From the NCBI GenBank assembly GCA_015183035.1, contig JACZZP010000017.1:1612001-1676000 (forward strand): 64,000 bases of DNA, read 5' to 3'. A program made the translations under genes and the position numbers. Of the stretch, positions 19,622 to 35,946 are shown piece by piece. This DNA comes from Meloidogyne chitwoodi. Taxonomy: Eukaryota; Nematoda; Chromadorea; Rhabditida; Meloidogynidae. Each line of letters opens with the position of its first letter. Position 1 is the stretch's first letter. The notes under the pieces are model-generated. The model had not been told where the DNA came from, made no database searches, and saw nothing but the letters and a program-made list of their open reading frames with translations.

Positions 19622-22471
19622 TTAAGTTTGTATTGAATTATCATCAAAAAATTGTAAAAATGATTGTAATTGTTCATCAAAATAATTTTTTGATTCTTTT
19701 TTCTTTTTTAAAGAAGATTTAGTAGTTAATATTTTATTATTATTATTAGGTTTTAATGTTGTTAAATTATTTATATTTTTTGTTGTTTTAGTGATTGTTG
19801 TATTTGCCTAAATTTTAATTTTTTTAAATTTTTTTTTAATTTAAAAAATATTTAAAAACCGCTTGTGTGACGCAAATACCATTTTGGCAATTACTGTTAA
19901 AACAAACTTGCTCTCCTATAAAAATTAAAAAATTAAATAAATATTATAGAAAATAAAATAGCTTCATTTCTACTTAATATTAAAAAAATAATAATTAATT
20001 AATTATTTATTTATTAAAAACAATAAAGTAAACCTAAAGACGAGATATACACCTACCTTACTAATTTTTCTATAACTTTTTTTATTTTCAATAAAATATT
20101 CTCAAATTTTGTAAAATAATAGATAACTAATTAGGCTATAAAATAATTATAAAATAATTCGAAAAGGTTGAAAATAAAAAAAGTTGTTTTAAAAAATGTG
20201 CGCAGACCTTTAGGGGTCACCTTAACTTGCCTTTAGTAAATCCTGTACAATTTCCACCAATTCGTACCTTGGCAGCACATTGAGGAGAACCATGAGAAAT
20301 ATCACAAAACAAATATCTAAAATTTTAAAAATTAATTTCTAAAATTTTTCCTTACTTTGTTCCACAATCTCTAGTAATAGCATTACAAGTAGGCCTAGGG
20401 GCATATTCATACAAATTATCATTATATTCATTTTTTAATCCATCAATATTTTTTAGAGGCTTAAAAATAAATTTAAAAAATTAAAAAATAAATAAAATTT
20501 TTACAGAAAATTGTGTCAATGTTGCATTTTTAAAATGTCCGACATTTCCACATGCCTAAAAAGTAAATAAATTAATTTAATAAAAAATAAAAATACAGCA
20601 ATATCAGGTGGATAATCATTAACACGTTGAATTCTAGTTTGCTGGGATTGACGCCAAGATTCAAAAATCTAAAAATATATTAATTAATAAAATTAAAAAA
20701 AAGGTAGAGAGTACAACTATGCAAATTACGCTTATCATTACTTTAGGAATAAATTTTATTTAAAAAAAATTTATTTTTATTCTTAAAATTTAAAAAACAT
20801 TAAAATTAATAATTCTAATATATCAAAAAATATTTTAAAATAAACCTCAGAGCTTATTTTCAAATTTAACTGGAGGAGGCATTTTTTAAGGAAGATGTCT
20901 TATTTTGATTTACTAAAAACTCTAAAATCCCTAATTTAAAAGAAAATTAACCAAATTAACAAAGGAATGATGAAAGAAGAAGACAACATCTTCTGCTGCT
21001 TTGTTTGGGTAGAATATCTGCATATCACCACCAATAAAAGTATGAATATCTCCATGATGGATCTTTAAAAAGAAAAAAAATATTTTTCTTTTTATATTTT
21101 TTTAATTAAAAAATAATATTTCTTTTTTATATTTTTTAATTAATAAAAATATTTTTCTTTATTCAAAATTTACTTCAAGAGCATTCCATTGTATTTTAAA
21201 AGGACATTGTTTGCCAGGAGCCACATATGACAAAACATTTTCAACTTTTGTTTGAGAAAGAGTCCATTGAAGTCTAAAATTTATATTTTTTTAAATTTAT
21301 TTTTATTAAATAAAATTTAATTAAATAATTATTTTTAATTTAATTAAATTTAATTTTTAATTTATTTACTTTATATCAATAAAACAACCGCCACCTTTCC
21401 CAACTGCTCTTTTAATATAATCATCTCCCTTAAAATTATTATTTTTTAATTAAATTTAAAAAGTTATTTTAATTAAAAAATTACGTCAAGTGATGGCCAA
21501 GGGGAAAAAGGTCCAGTAACTACATTTCCTTGAGAATCTGTTGTTCCAAGAAACTAAAATAATTTAAATAAATTTAAATAATAAATAATAAATTTAAAAA
21601 TTAATAAATTTAAATTTACATCATCACTAAATAAAATAGAATCTGCTGGATTTGGTAAACGACCATCCAAAGTAGAATCCCAATAGGGTAAAGCAAGTGT
21701 TGGGTTTCTTTTACGAAGCAAAATTTCAAATCTTTTTTAATTAAATTATTAATTAAATATTTAAATTAAAAATATACCTTTTAATATATTCTCTATGCCA
21801 AGGGAGAAAAGCAGGTCCACCGTGGGCAGCATTTGATTTAAAAGCTAATCCGTGTATTACAGCTATATAGTCATAATCTATATTATTTTTCATATCTCTG
21901 ATTGCATTAAACTTTTTAAAAATTAAATAAATAAATATTTAATTAATTAAATTTACTAAATCTGCTCTTTCAGAATCTGTTAACATTCTTAATTCTTTAC
22001 GTATTGCTTTTTGAACTTTTTGACCATTTGAAAGGGTACAATCATTAATTGAACCATTTGATTTTCCTAAATAATTAATTAAAATATTCTTTAAAAATAT
22101 TATAAATACCTCCCACATACGAACAATAACAACTTAAATTTAAACATTTCAATTCTGGTCTGTCTGGGGCACTATCATGTTCAAATCCAGGTTTTACTTA
22201 AAATATAATATATATAAGTAAATATATTTTTATAAAAATATTAAAATAAACTCACAAAAAGGGTTATTATTATCCTTAAAAAATAAAATAATAATTAAAA
22301 AATTTTATTTAAAAAAACTTTATCTTCTGAAGCATTTTTCATTGCATTAAGCATATCATTACATACTGATTTTGTTATATTATCTGGAGCTTTTTCACAT
22401 AAAGAATTTTTTTGGGTAAAAATATTATTAAAAAGTGATGAGAAAATAAAAATAAATATTATTATTAACAT
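19622..22471 (-). CDS. Secreted tyrosinase (type-3 copper enzyme), tandem copy 1
   Basis: Predicted 502 aa in 16 exons from 22471 to 19622: 22319-22471, 22256-22274, 22110-22196, 21957-22066, 21778-21911, 21620-21731, 21485-21553, 21370-21428, 21174-21273, 20952-21062, 20597-20668, 20505-20555, 20356-20459, 20231-20316, 19860-19915, 19622-19807; all phases fit. Intron 14 has a GC donor (aaag/gcaagt). Signal peptide of about 20 residues. The copper A site is visible in [22 protein letters not shown]; the copper B site in [14 protein letters not shown] and FFFHHSF. The C-terminal third has a cysteine-rich module (RDCGTKYLFCD, GGNCTGF, NGICV) and a Ser/Lys/Asn-rich end. Known role of the family: oxidation of monophenols and diphenols; in nematodes linked to cuticle or eggshell tanning, and secreted in parasites. 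The small exons 2-3 are less certain. Confidence 0.88.
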
Positions 22472-24247
22472 TTTTCTTTAAAAAAAATATTTTTTAATTA
22501 AATTAATTTTTATGAGGAGAGAGGTTACCCTACTAATTTTCCTATAACTTTTTTTATGCCAAAGCAAAAATTACAAAATGTTGTATTTTTATAGATAATT
22601 AATAGATCTACAAAATGATTATAAAAAAGTATTTAAACAAATGACAATAAAAAAGTTATTTTAAATAAAATGAGCGCAGACTGTTAAGGGTCACCATGTT
22701 GCTTATAGCAAACTTTAAATAAAACTTGAGAAAAACAAATTAAAAATTAAAAAAATATTTTAAATGGTCTACATAATTCATTATTTAAATAAGAATAATT
22801 AGGCTAATGACGTGTTTAATTTAGAAGCTATTTAAATAAATAATTTAAAATTAAAATTAAATAAAAATAATTTTTTTAACTTTTGGAAACAAAAAAAACT
22901 AAAAAATTTAAAATTTAATTTAGGATAATTTAAAAAATTTTTTTAATAAATTTAATTTCCTCTTTTTTTATTAAATTTATTTTTAGAAATATTTAAATTA
23001 AAAATAACGTGGCATTTTTTGCTTAAATTTTTTAATTTTTATTTAACAAAAAAAAGACAAAAATTAATTAATAAAAATTAAATTATTAAAAAAATATTCA
23101 CTCATTATGCATAATTGCATTAGTCTTTTTTAATTAAAATAATTTTATTTTTTTTAAATATTTTTATTTTTAAAATAAAAACAAAAATAGAAATGTGCAC
23201 AAATGTAAACTTAAATTTAAAAAAAAAATTAAAGTTTATTAAATTAATGCATTAATTTAAGGTAAATTTAATGAGTAAAATTGGTCTTTAACCTTAATTA
23301 AATATTTAAAAAAAATATTAAATAAATAAAATTTAAATATCTGAACAGACTAAAAATTAAAAAATTCCCCAAAATTTAATTAATGCAAAAAAAAAAAAAT
23401 AATTTTTTAATTAAGAAATTAAATTATTATTTTGAGGTTAACTTTCTCATTTTGCTTAGAAATGTTGGGTTAATTTAATAAAAATCATAAACTGATAATA
23501 TATATTATAGAGAGTTGACAAATTAAAATTATTTAAAATTTTTTTAAATAATTTGATCAAATTTTTAATCCAATTATTTGAATTTGATTTGACTTATTTT
23601 TAGGAAATAAAATAATTTTTAAATTCAAATTATTTTATTTGAATTTGATTTTAACGCATTTTCCCGATCTCTACAAATAATAAATCGACAAAAATCAAAA
23701 TAAAAGTACAAAAAACTTTATTTATAGTACAAAATTTTCCAAATGGAAGTACGCTCCATATTTTATTTTAAAAATATTATTTTTGCTCTAAATTATAATT
23801 TTTCCCAGGTTAACAATTTACAGGATTTTTAGAGATCATTATATCCAGTTAAAAATTGAATTTTCGGGATGGGTAAATTTTAATAATTTCAGGTCATTTA
23901 CAGTAGAGAAAAAAAGAAATATTTACATTTTTCCAATCTATTTTTATTAATTTCGCAAAAAAATTTAAATTTTATTCAAAATATCGATTTAGAAGTACGT
24001 ACTTAGATTTAAGTACATTTTCAATTTTGTAAGTTCACGGGTCGATTTGGAAGTATTGTACTTCCATTTTAAGTACGAATACGACCCCTGTAATAACCCT
24101 ATTTATATAAAATTAATTCTTTTTTAAATTAAACAAAATTAAACTCAATTAAAAAAAATAATTTTTAAATATTTAAATTTATTTATTAAATATATAATTT
24201 ACATTTTTAAATAAATAATTTTAATTTTTTATTTAAATAAAGTTTCT
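22472..24247. other. Intergenic between the tyrosinase copies
   Basis: About 1.8 kb, the promoter of copy 1 and the 3' flank of copy 2. A GC-richer patch at 23960-24090 has facing gtacttccat / ggaagtac words and may be a MITE relic of unclear limits. No gene. Confidence 0.4.
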
Positions 24248-27200
24248 TCAATAAAATTTTGTTTTAATTGTTGTAGAGGTATTAAATGATTTATTATTTT
24301 TTATTAAAGTTGAAGAGACAAATTCTGGTTTAATTGTTGTTTTCTGATAAAAATAAAAGAAATATTTTTATTTATTATACCGTAGTATTTATAACACAAA
24401 TGTTATCCACACAATTACCATTTAAGCAGACCTCTTCTCCTATTAAAAATTTAAAAAATGTTATTATTTTATTTATTAATAATAATTTTTAAGAACAAAA
24501 AATGTCAAAAAATAATTAAAATTTAATTTAGGTAAAAATAAATAAATTAATTAATTTTAAATTTAAACATTTAAAATATTTAAATAAAAATTACCATTTA
24601 TAAATCCTTTACAATTACCACCTAATCGAACTTTTGATACACAAAGAGGAGGAAAAGAATGTGATCGGTCACAAAACAAATATCTAAAATTAATTTTAAA
24701 TATTTTTTAAATAATCTCAATTTATTTGTTTTAAGTAATTGGATTAAAAGCTATATGCTTTTTTGTTCTGAAAATAATAAAGAGAAAAGAGGGAAAAAAT
24801 TTTTCCAATTAAAAAATCAGAGAATGGGGCCAAACGAGTCGATTTAATTAAAAATAAAAAAAATAAAAAAAAGAATTTTTAATCAAAATATATTAATTAA
24901 AATTTCCCTTACTTTGAATTACATTCTTTTTCCAAAGTACAAAAAGGCCTAGGGGCATATTCAAACATATTATCAGTATATTCATTTCTTAATCCATCCC
25001 AATTTTGTAAAGGCTTTTAAATAATTTTTTTTAAATTAAATTTATTTAAAAAAATTATTACAGCAAATTGTGTCATATTTGAATGTTTAAAATGACTCTC
25101 TGACTCACAAGTCTAAAAAAAATAAAATAAAAATTAATTTTTTTTATAAATTTACTGAAAGATCAGCAGGATAGTCATTAGCTCGTTGATTGCGATTTTG
25201 AGCTTTTTTACGCCATAGCTCAAAAACCTAGTAAAAGTTAAAATTATTAAAAAATAATAATAAAAAGGGCAGAGAATAATATATTGTACTACCTCCTACA
25301 AATATTTTGTAAAAATTTTGGTTCTTCCCAATTCCTAAAATTTAAAAATATATGTCATTCGAAAGAGCTCATCGAGCTGAGTAGAATGACATAAAATTTA
25401 ACATGCAGCTACTAATCAGCGCAAAGATATAGTCACTTGAAAATCAAAAAAGCATAGGGGGGACCAAGCTCATTTTAAGTGATTACCGGGGCTGCTTACC
25501 ATAAATATAACTTTATTTAAAAAAGTTTTTTATTATACTCTTTTAATCATTCCTAAAAACAAATAAAATAATTTAAAAAAATTATATTAACTAAATCAAC
25601 AAAGCAATGATAAAAAAAGAAGATTGGATCATTTGCAGGTCTGTTAGGGATAAATGTAGCCATATCTCCACCAATAAATAAATGTGGATTTCCATGAGGG
25701 TACTTTAAAAAAAATAAATTTATTTTAATTAAAATATTTTAATTAAAAATATATAAAATTAAAAAAAATAAATTACTTCAAACCATCGCCAGTTTGGTCT
25801 AACTGGGCAATCTCTCCTTGCAGATGTATAAGCTAATACATTTTCTATTTTTGTTTGTGAAACTGTCCATTGAATACTAAAAAATTAAATTTTGAAATAA
25901 TAAAACAGGATATAATTATACTCAAAGGATTTAACCCCTGGGTAGCGTTATATTCGGATTCAGGGCTGAAATTTTATTTTATGTCATTAAGGACCATGTG
26001 ATGCATTTTTAAAAAAGAGAAGAGAAAATATATAAATAATTTTCTCTAATTTCTCTCCCAGATAGACCATATCTAAAATATTACTTTCCATTTCCTTATC
26101 TTCCACTTATAATTCACTCATTTTATTTTATTTACAGGGAACATATCAACATGTCACTCACCAATTTTGGCAAAAGTTATACCATTCGAAAGAGCTTGTT
26201 GAGTAGGTACAGAATCCAAATTTTTATGTGCCCGTTTTAAGGTATTGAAAAGTTACAAGCTTTTAAATTTCAAAAAAGAGGCTCTCCACACTTATGATCA
26301 CCTCTATACACTATTTTCCTTTTGTTTTCTATATAGCGTCCGCCTGCATTCTCTTCTTTTCCTCTTTTTTCTTGGAGTAACTGGCGGCCGCTGCAAGGAA
26401 AAGAAAAGAGAGAAGAGAGGTGATCTTAAGGGCGTAGTAAAGAGTAGAGAGAAAGGGACGCTTTTGAAGAGGAAAAGGAACATTTTTTTGAAACTTTAAA
26501 AGCTTTTAACTTTTCAATACCTTAAAACGGGCACATAAAAATTTGGATTCTGTACCTACTCAACAAGCTCTTTCGAATGGTATAACTTTTGCCAAAATTG
26601 GTGAGTGACATGTTGATATGTTTCCTTGTTAGTCTCTATATAATTTATTTATATTTATTTGTGTTTATGGAACTTATTAAAATAAAGGTTTTATTTTATT
26701 ATATTTTAATTGTTAATTAGAGGGAAGAAAGTTTTATTTTTAAGTGGAGAAAGAAAATTTCTTGGTGACACTATAAGCGTTATTCGACTTATTTTGAAGG
26801 AAAAAAAGGTATTAAAATTTAATTTTTTTGGGGAATCTTTAGTTTATTTACTTACATCAAACAATTTAAAAAATTAAAATAATTTTTTTTAAATTTTTTT
26901 AAATTATTTGTTTTAGCAAATATTTCAATTTTTGGGGCTTTTATTTTATTTAAAAAAAATTTTTATTTACTCATATTCGCTAAAGCAAGAACCATCTTTA
27001 CCAACGTTTCGTGAAATATTTGGATAGCCCTAAAAATTAATAAAATAAATTTAAAAAATAAAAAATTTAAATAAAAATACTTCAATTGTTGGCCAAGGGG
27101 AAAAAGGTCCAGTAACTACATAACCTTGAGAATTTGTTGTTCCAAGAAACTAAAAATAATTTAAATAAATTTTAAAATAAATAATAAATTTACATCATCA

Positions 27201-28697
27201 CTAAATAAAATAGAATCTGCTGGAGTTGGTAAACGACCATCCAAAGTAGAATCCCAATAGGGTAAAGCAAGTGTTGGGTTTCTTTTACGAAGCAAAATTT
27301 CAAATCTTTTTTTAAAAATATTAAAATAAATTTAAAAAATACCTTTTCATATATTCTCTATGCCAAACAAAAAAAGCAGGTCCATAATGTGCTCCACCAG
27401 AAACAAATGCTAATCTATGTATTAAAGCAATATAATCATAATCTCCTCTCTCTTTCATTTCTCTGATTGCATTAAACTTTAAAAAATAATTAATTAATTA
27501 AATTAAATAATTTAATTAATTAATTTACAATATCTGTTCTTTCCTGGTCTGTTAACATTCTTAATTCTTTACGTATTGCTTTTTGAACTTTTTGACCATT
27601 TTGAAGAATACAATTGGAATTTTTAATATTTCCTAAAATATTTAAATATTTTTAAAAATATTAAAAAAATTAAATAATTTATATATACTAGCGAAAGTGG
27701 TCGCCCTTCGGGCGTCCTTCTACGCTAGCAAAAATAAACACAAAAAACTGAAATAACCAAATAATTAAAGTCATACATACTACAAACTAAACATTTTAAA
27801 AGAACAAAACAAAAACGTGAATAAACATAAACAAACTTATGTAACAAAATAATTGGTCCAAACATTCTTAACCAAAACACAGACATTGCTATAAAACAAC
27901 AACAACTTAGCTCAAAGAACTAACGCCAACGAATATATAAAAGTAAAGAATATAAGAGGTCGCCCACCCACCATCCCTGACCACCATTAAACGGCGTAGC
28001 CCCAGCCACCATCACCAAAGAATGATGAGAAAATAAGCGGTTTATATAGTATCCAGCTGTCAAAAACTACTATAAAAACCCATTTTCACTCCCCCCAATC
28101 ATTTCCTATATAAGCCCGGACAAACAGACTGACAAATATTCTCAATTATATAATAAGATTTCAATTTTACCTCCATAATAGTGGCAAACACAACTTTGAT
28201 TTACACATTCCAATTCTGGCCTAGAAGGTGCTATACCTTCTGTCGCATTTGGCTTATCTTTTTTTAAATTTTTTAATTAAAATTAGGTATATTTTTATTT
28301 AATAAAACTAATAAAAAATATAAATTAATTAATTTTAAAAAAATTCTGCTAAAATTTTCTAAGAGATATTAAAATATTTAACAAAAAAATTAAAAAGTTG
28401 TAAAAAAGCAAGAATTTTCTCGAACAATTTAACTATTTTCAATAAAATAATTTAAATAAATAAACTTACATTTAGGGTCAGAATTCTAAAAATTAGCAAA
28501 AAAAAAATAATTTTTAATTTTTTTAAATAAAATAACAAAACCTCAGCATCTTCAGCTAACTTTATAAAAAATATTTGTTCTTCGCACACTTCTTTTATTT
28601 CTTCTGTAATTTCTTTATTACAATCAAACTTTTCTTGAGACAAAATTAATTTAAAATTAATTAAAATAAATAATAAATAAAATTTAGAAAATAACAT
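24248..28697 (-). CDS. Secreted tyrosinase, tandem copy 2
   Basis: Predicted 471 aa in 16 exons: 28542-28697, 28470-28485, 28171-28257, 27529-27632, 27343-27476, 27194-27305, 27081-27149, 26971-27029, 25777-25876, 25592-25702, 25156-25227, 25062-25112, 24913-25013, 24595-24683, 24381-24439, 24248-24343. The exon pattern and phases equal copy 1. Signal peptide ends near LILSQ. Copper [24 protein letters not shown]. Copper [15 protein letters not shown] and FFFYHCFVD, where the usual HH dyad reads YH; the second His, the usual ligand, is kept. A cysteine-rich C-terminal module is present. Exons 4-7 are almost identical in DNA to copy 1 while the rest is clearly diverged. Introns 3, 8 and 10 hold repeat or transposon insertions. 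Intron 14 has a normal GT donor where copy 1 has GC. Confidence 0.87.
25310..25500. repeat. Dispersed repeat in intron 10 of tyrosinase 2
   Basis: Shares the block aggggggaccaagctcatttta and nearby words with 8620-8650. Ends not determined. It also contains gtcattcgaaagagctcatc, a word of the type found in the foldback elements at 9862 and 26137. Confidence 0.45.
26137..26626. mobile_element. Foldback element in intron 8 of tyrosinase 2
   Basis: Inverted arms of about 125 bp (26137-26264 and 26501-26626): aacatatcaacatgtcactc at the left pairs with gagtgacatgttgatatgtt at the right, and the match is almost perfect through aaattggtgagtgac. The centre has its own inverted pair around gatcacctct / agaggtgatct and a GC-rich core with gcggccgc. 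No transposase; no clear target duplication. The open frame 26245-26499 lies inside and is not a gene. Confidence 0.8.
27688..28158 (-). mobile_element. Non-autonomous Helitron-like element, copy 2, in intron 3 of tyrosinase 2
   Basis: On the minus strand it starts TC, ends CTAG, and has a GC hairpin (cgcccgaagggcg) about 10 bases before the CTAG, inserted between A and T: the hallmarks of a Helitron. 471 bp. It matches 3185-3587 at both termini and in several inner blocks. Better preserved than copy 1. No helicase; depends on an element elsewhere. Confidence 0.75.
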
Positions 28698-31621
28698 TAT
28701 TTAATTAATTAATTAATTAAAATATTTAATAATAATATTTAATTAATAAAACTCTAAATATTTAAAAAAATATATTTTATTTTTAAAATAGAATTTTAAA
28801 AGTAATTTTTAAATTTTACAAATATACTTAGAAAATTAATTTTTTTTTTAATTCAAAATTAAAAAATAAGACAGTTTTTATTGAAGAGAAATTATTATAT
28901 TAGAATAAAATAATTTTAAAGAGGAAATAATAATAAAAAAATAATATTTGAGGTTGATAAAAAGTAAATAACAAGAAAAAAATTAAAAAACATCCCCATC
29001 ATCCTTGGCAATATTTTCCGTCTCCTTTCCCTTATAATCCATTCCCACTCTACGGGGACGAATCTTATAATTTTCTTAAATAAATAAAAATTAAAATAAA
29101 ACATTTATCTCTTAAAATATATTTATATTAAAATTATAAGCAAGCTTTGACAATAAAAAAAAATTTTTTTTTAATTTATACGTGGTAATAATTTATAAAT
29201 TTAAATATTATAAAATTATTATATACACACCTTATAAATATATTTATTAATATATTTATTTAAGTTTTTTTTAAATAAAATTTTTATGAAAATTTTATTT
29301 TAAAATTAACTGAATTTTAATTCTCTAAATAAATTAATACTTGTAGTATGTAATAGCAGGGATGGGCAAAATCGGAAAATAAAATACAAAATACGAAATA
29401 AAATTGGTCTAAAAATACAAAAGTTGCCTATTCCTGATATACCGTATTTATTCCAATAGACCGACTGTCGGTTTATTTTTCAACTACCCTCTAGGGGGTC
29501 GGTTTAATAGAGGGGTCGATTTATTAGAATAAATACGGTATATTGTTCAAGCTAAAAAAATTTAAAATCCTCTAAAATACAAATATTATTTTTTTATTAA
29601 TTTTTATAATTTTCTCTATTATTAATAATAAATTTTAACAATTTATTATTATTGGAAATAATCATTTTGTAAAATTCTGAGTAAAAAAATATAATAAAAA
29701 TTTTGAGAATTTCTCTAGTTTTGCTTAAAAATTTTAATTAAATTTCAAAAATACGTAAATCCCACCATTTCCAAAAAAAATCCTCATTGACATCCTAAAA
29801 AACACGAATGAGGATAAATCCGTCGATCTAACATTAAGAACTCTGAGTATTTGTACATATTAAAATAATAGATCAATGAAACTAAAACTTGACAATTCGT
29901 AAAAATAATTTTTAAAATTTAGATAATTTTTATATTTAAAAAGATAAAATAATTAAAAATAAATTTTTTTTTAATTATAAAATATTAAGATATAAATATT
30001 TAAAAATAAATAAATAAATAAATAATTTACTCCAATTAATCCTTTTATCTGTAAAATATAAAAGCACAAAATACAAATAAAAAAGGGAAGAAAATTAAAA
30101 GAAACAATAATATAATTAATATAGTAGTACATATATTAATAAACACACAAAAACATCTAAAATTCTATCCTTCCTTAATATTAAAATTATTTTAGTATTT
30201 TAATAAAAATTAATCTATAATTAGAATAATTCAAATTTTTAAAAAATTATATTTCTGAATACAAATAACAGAAACTTCAATTTCCAAAATTTTTTTTATT
30301 AATCTCACAACTCCCAAAAAAAAATTATTTAAGCACAAATTCACCAATTTATTAAAAGTACTGCCAAAAAATTAATTTTTTAAATTAAAAACTTTAAAAA
30401 AAAATAAATTGGTGTAAATAATATTTAGTCTGAGGCACAAAATTAGAGATATATTAAAAAAAGATGTGTTTTTAAAATTATTATTTAAATAATAATTTTT
30501 CCCTAACCAAACACATCTATGTATTATTATAAAATTAATTTTGTAGTAAATCATAAAATAATATTTAACCCCTCACTTATTCAAATTGCATTTCTCTCAT
30601 TTTTTCTTTTTAAAGTCGTCATAATCTTTAAAAAAATAAAATAAATTATTTAATTAATTTTAAAAAATTGTTCTTATTTTTTTAATAAATTAAAAAAAAT
30701 AAAAACAATTATTTTTTAAATAATTCAAAAAAAAAATAAAATAAAGCTATTTTTAAAAAAGCATAATTAAAATTATTATAAGCAAAGAATAATTATAAAT
30801 TAAATATTAATTTATTTTATGCAAAAGAAATTGTTAAAAAAAAATTCCAAGCCAAATCAATTTTTTTTTAATTTTATTAAATTATAATAAAATATAATAT
30901 TGGGACAAATAAAAATAAATAAACAATTATTTGTTAATTAAAAATAATTGTTCATTTATATTTATGAGGGGAAACAAATATTTTATTTTATTTTTTTAAA
31001 TTATTTTTTAACAAAATAATTAAGGGGCAAATAATATAATAACAAAATTATTAAGGGAAAGCACATCAAAATGAGTCTTTATTTAAATAAAACACAAAAA
31101 TAAAATTGTCAAAAAATTGGGAAAAGAATTATATTTATTTATTTTTGTATAAATAATTTTAAACATTATTTTTAATCATTATAGTGTAATATTAGGGAAT
31201 TTAGAAAATTTAAATAAAAATTTTTTGATACTTTTAAACGTCTGAAATTTAAAAATCGTCAAAGAAAGACACTTTGACCTAAAACTTAAAAAAAGACCCT
31301 GTCACTAGCAAAAAACACTGGTCGGGAGTAGAAGATATTTTTAAAAAAATATCAATTTCTTCTCACAAAAATTATTTTATAAATAAGCAATATTTTTAAA
31401 AAGGATGAGATGCCCAGCTTAAATTATTTAAAACAAAAAGTTGTATTAATAAAAGCATTATATTAGTGTTTTGTATATATTAGTAGAAATAATAAAAGCA
31501 CCACAACCAAATTTATTATTAATTTTTTTAATTTTTTTTCCTTTCCCTCTTTTTAAATATAATTAATTATATAAAAAATAATATTTTTTATAAATCATTA
31601 TTTATTTATTTTTTAAAAAGC
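28698..31621. other. Intergenic between tyrosinase 2 and SERCA
   Basis: 2.9 kb, very AT-rich, with one clear MITE at 29437. No coding frame with support on either strand: open frames at 28916-29104 and 30372-30554 have no recognisable content. Includes the SERCA 3' flank. Confidence 0.45.
29437..29543. mobile_element. 107-bp MITE with TA-type ends
   Basis: Perfect outer inverted repeat atataccgtatttatt / aataaatacggtatat, with an inner imperfect palindrome around agaccgac / gtcggttt. The size and TA at the borders fit a Tc1/mariner-derived MITE. Confidence 0.75.

Positions 31622-35946
<4,325 letters not shown>

Noticed and set aside
26245..26499. 84-codon open frame in the tyrosinase 2 intron
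   Set aside because: Entirely inside the foldback element at 26137-26626.
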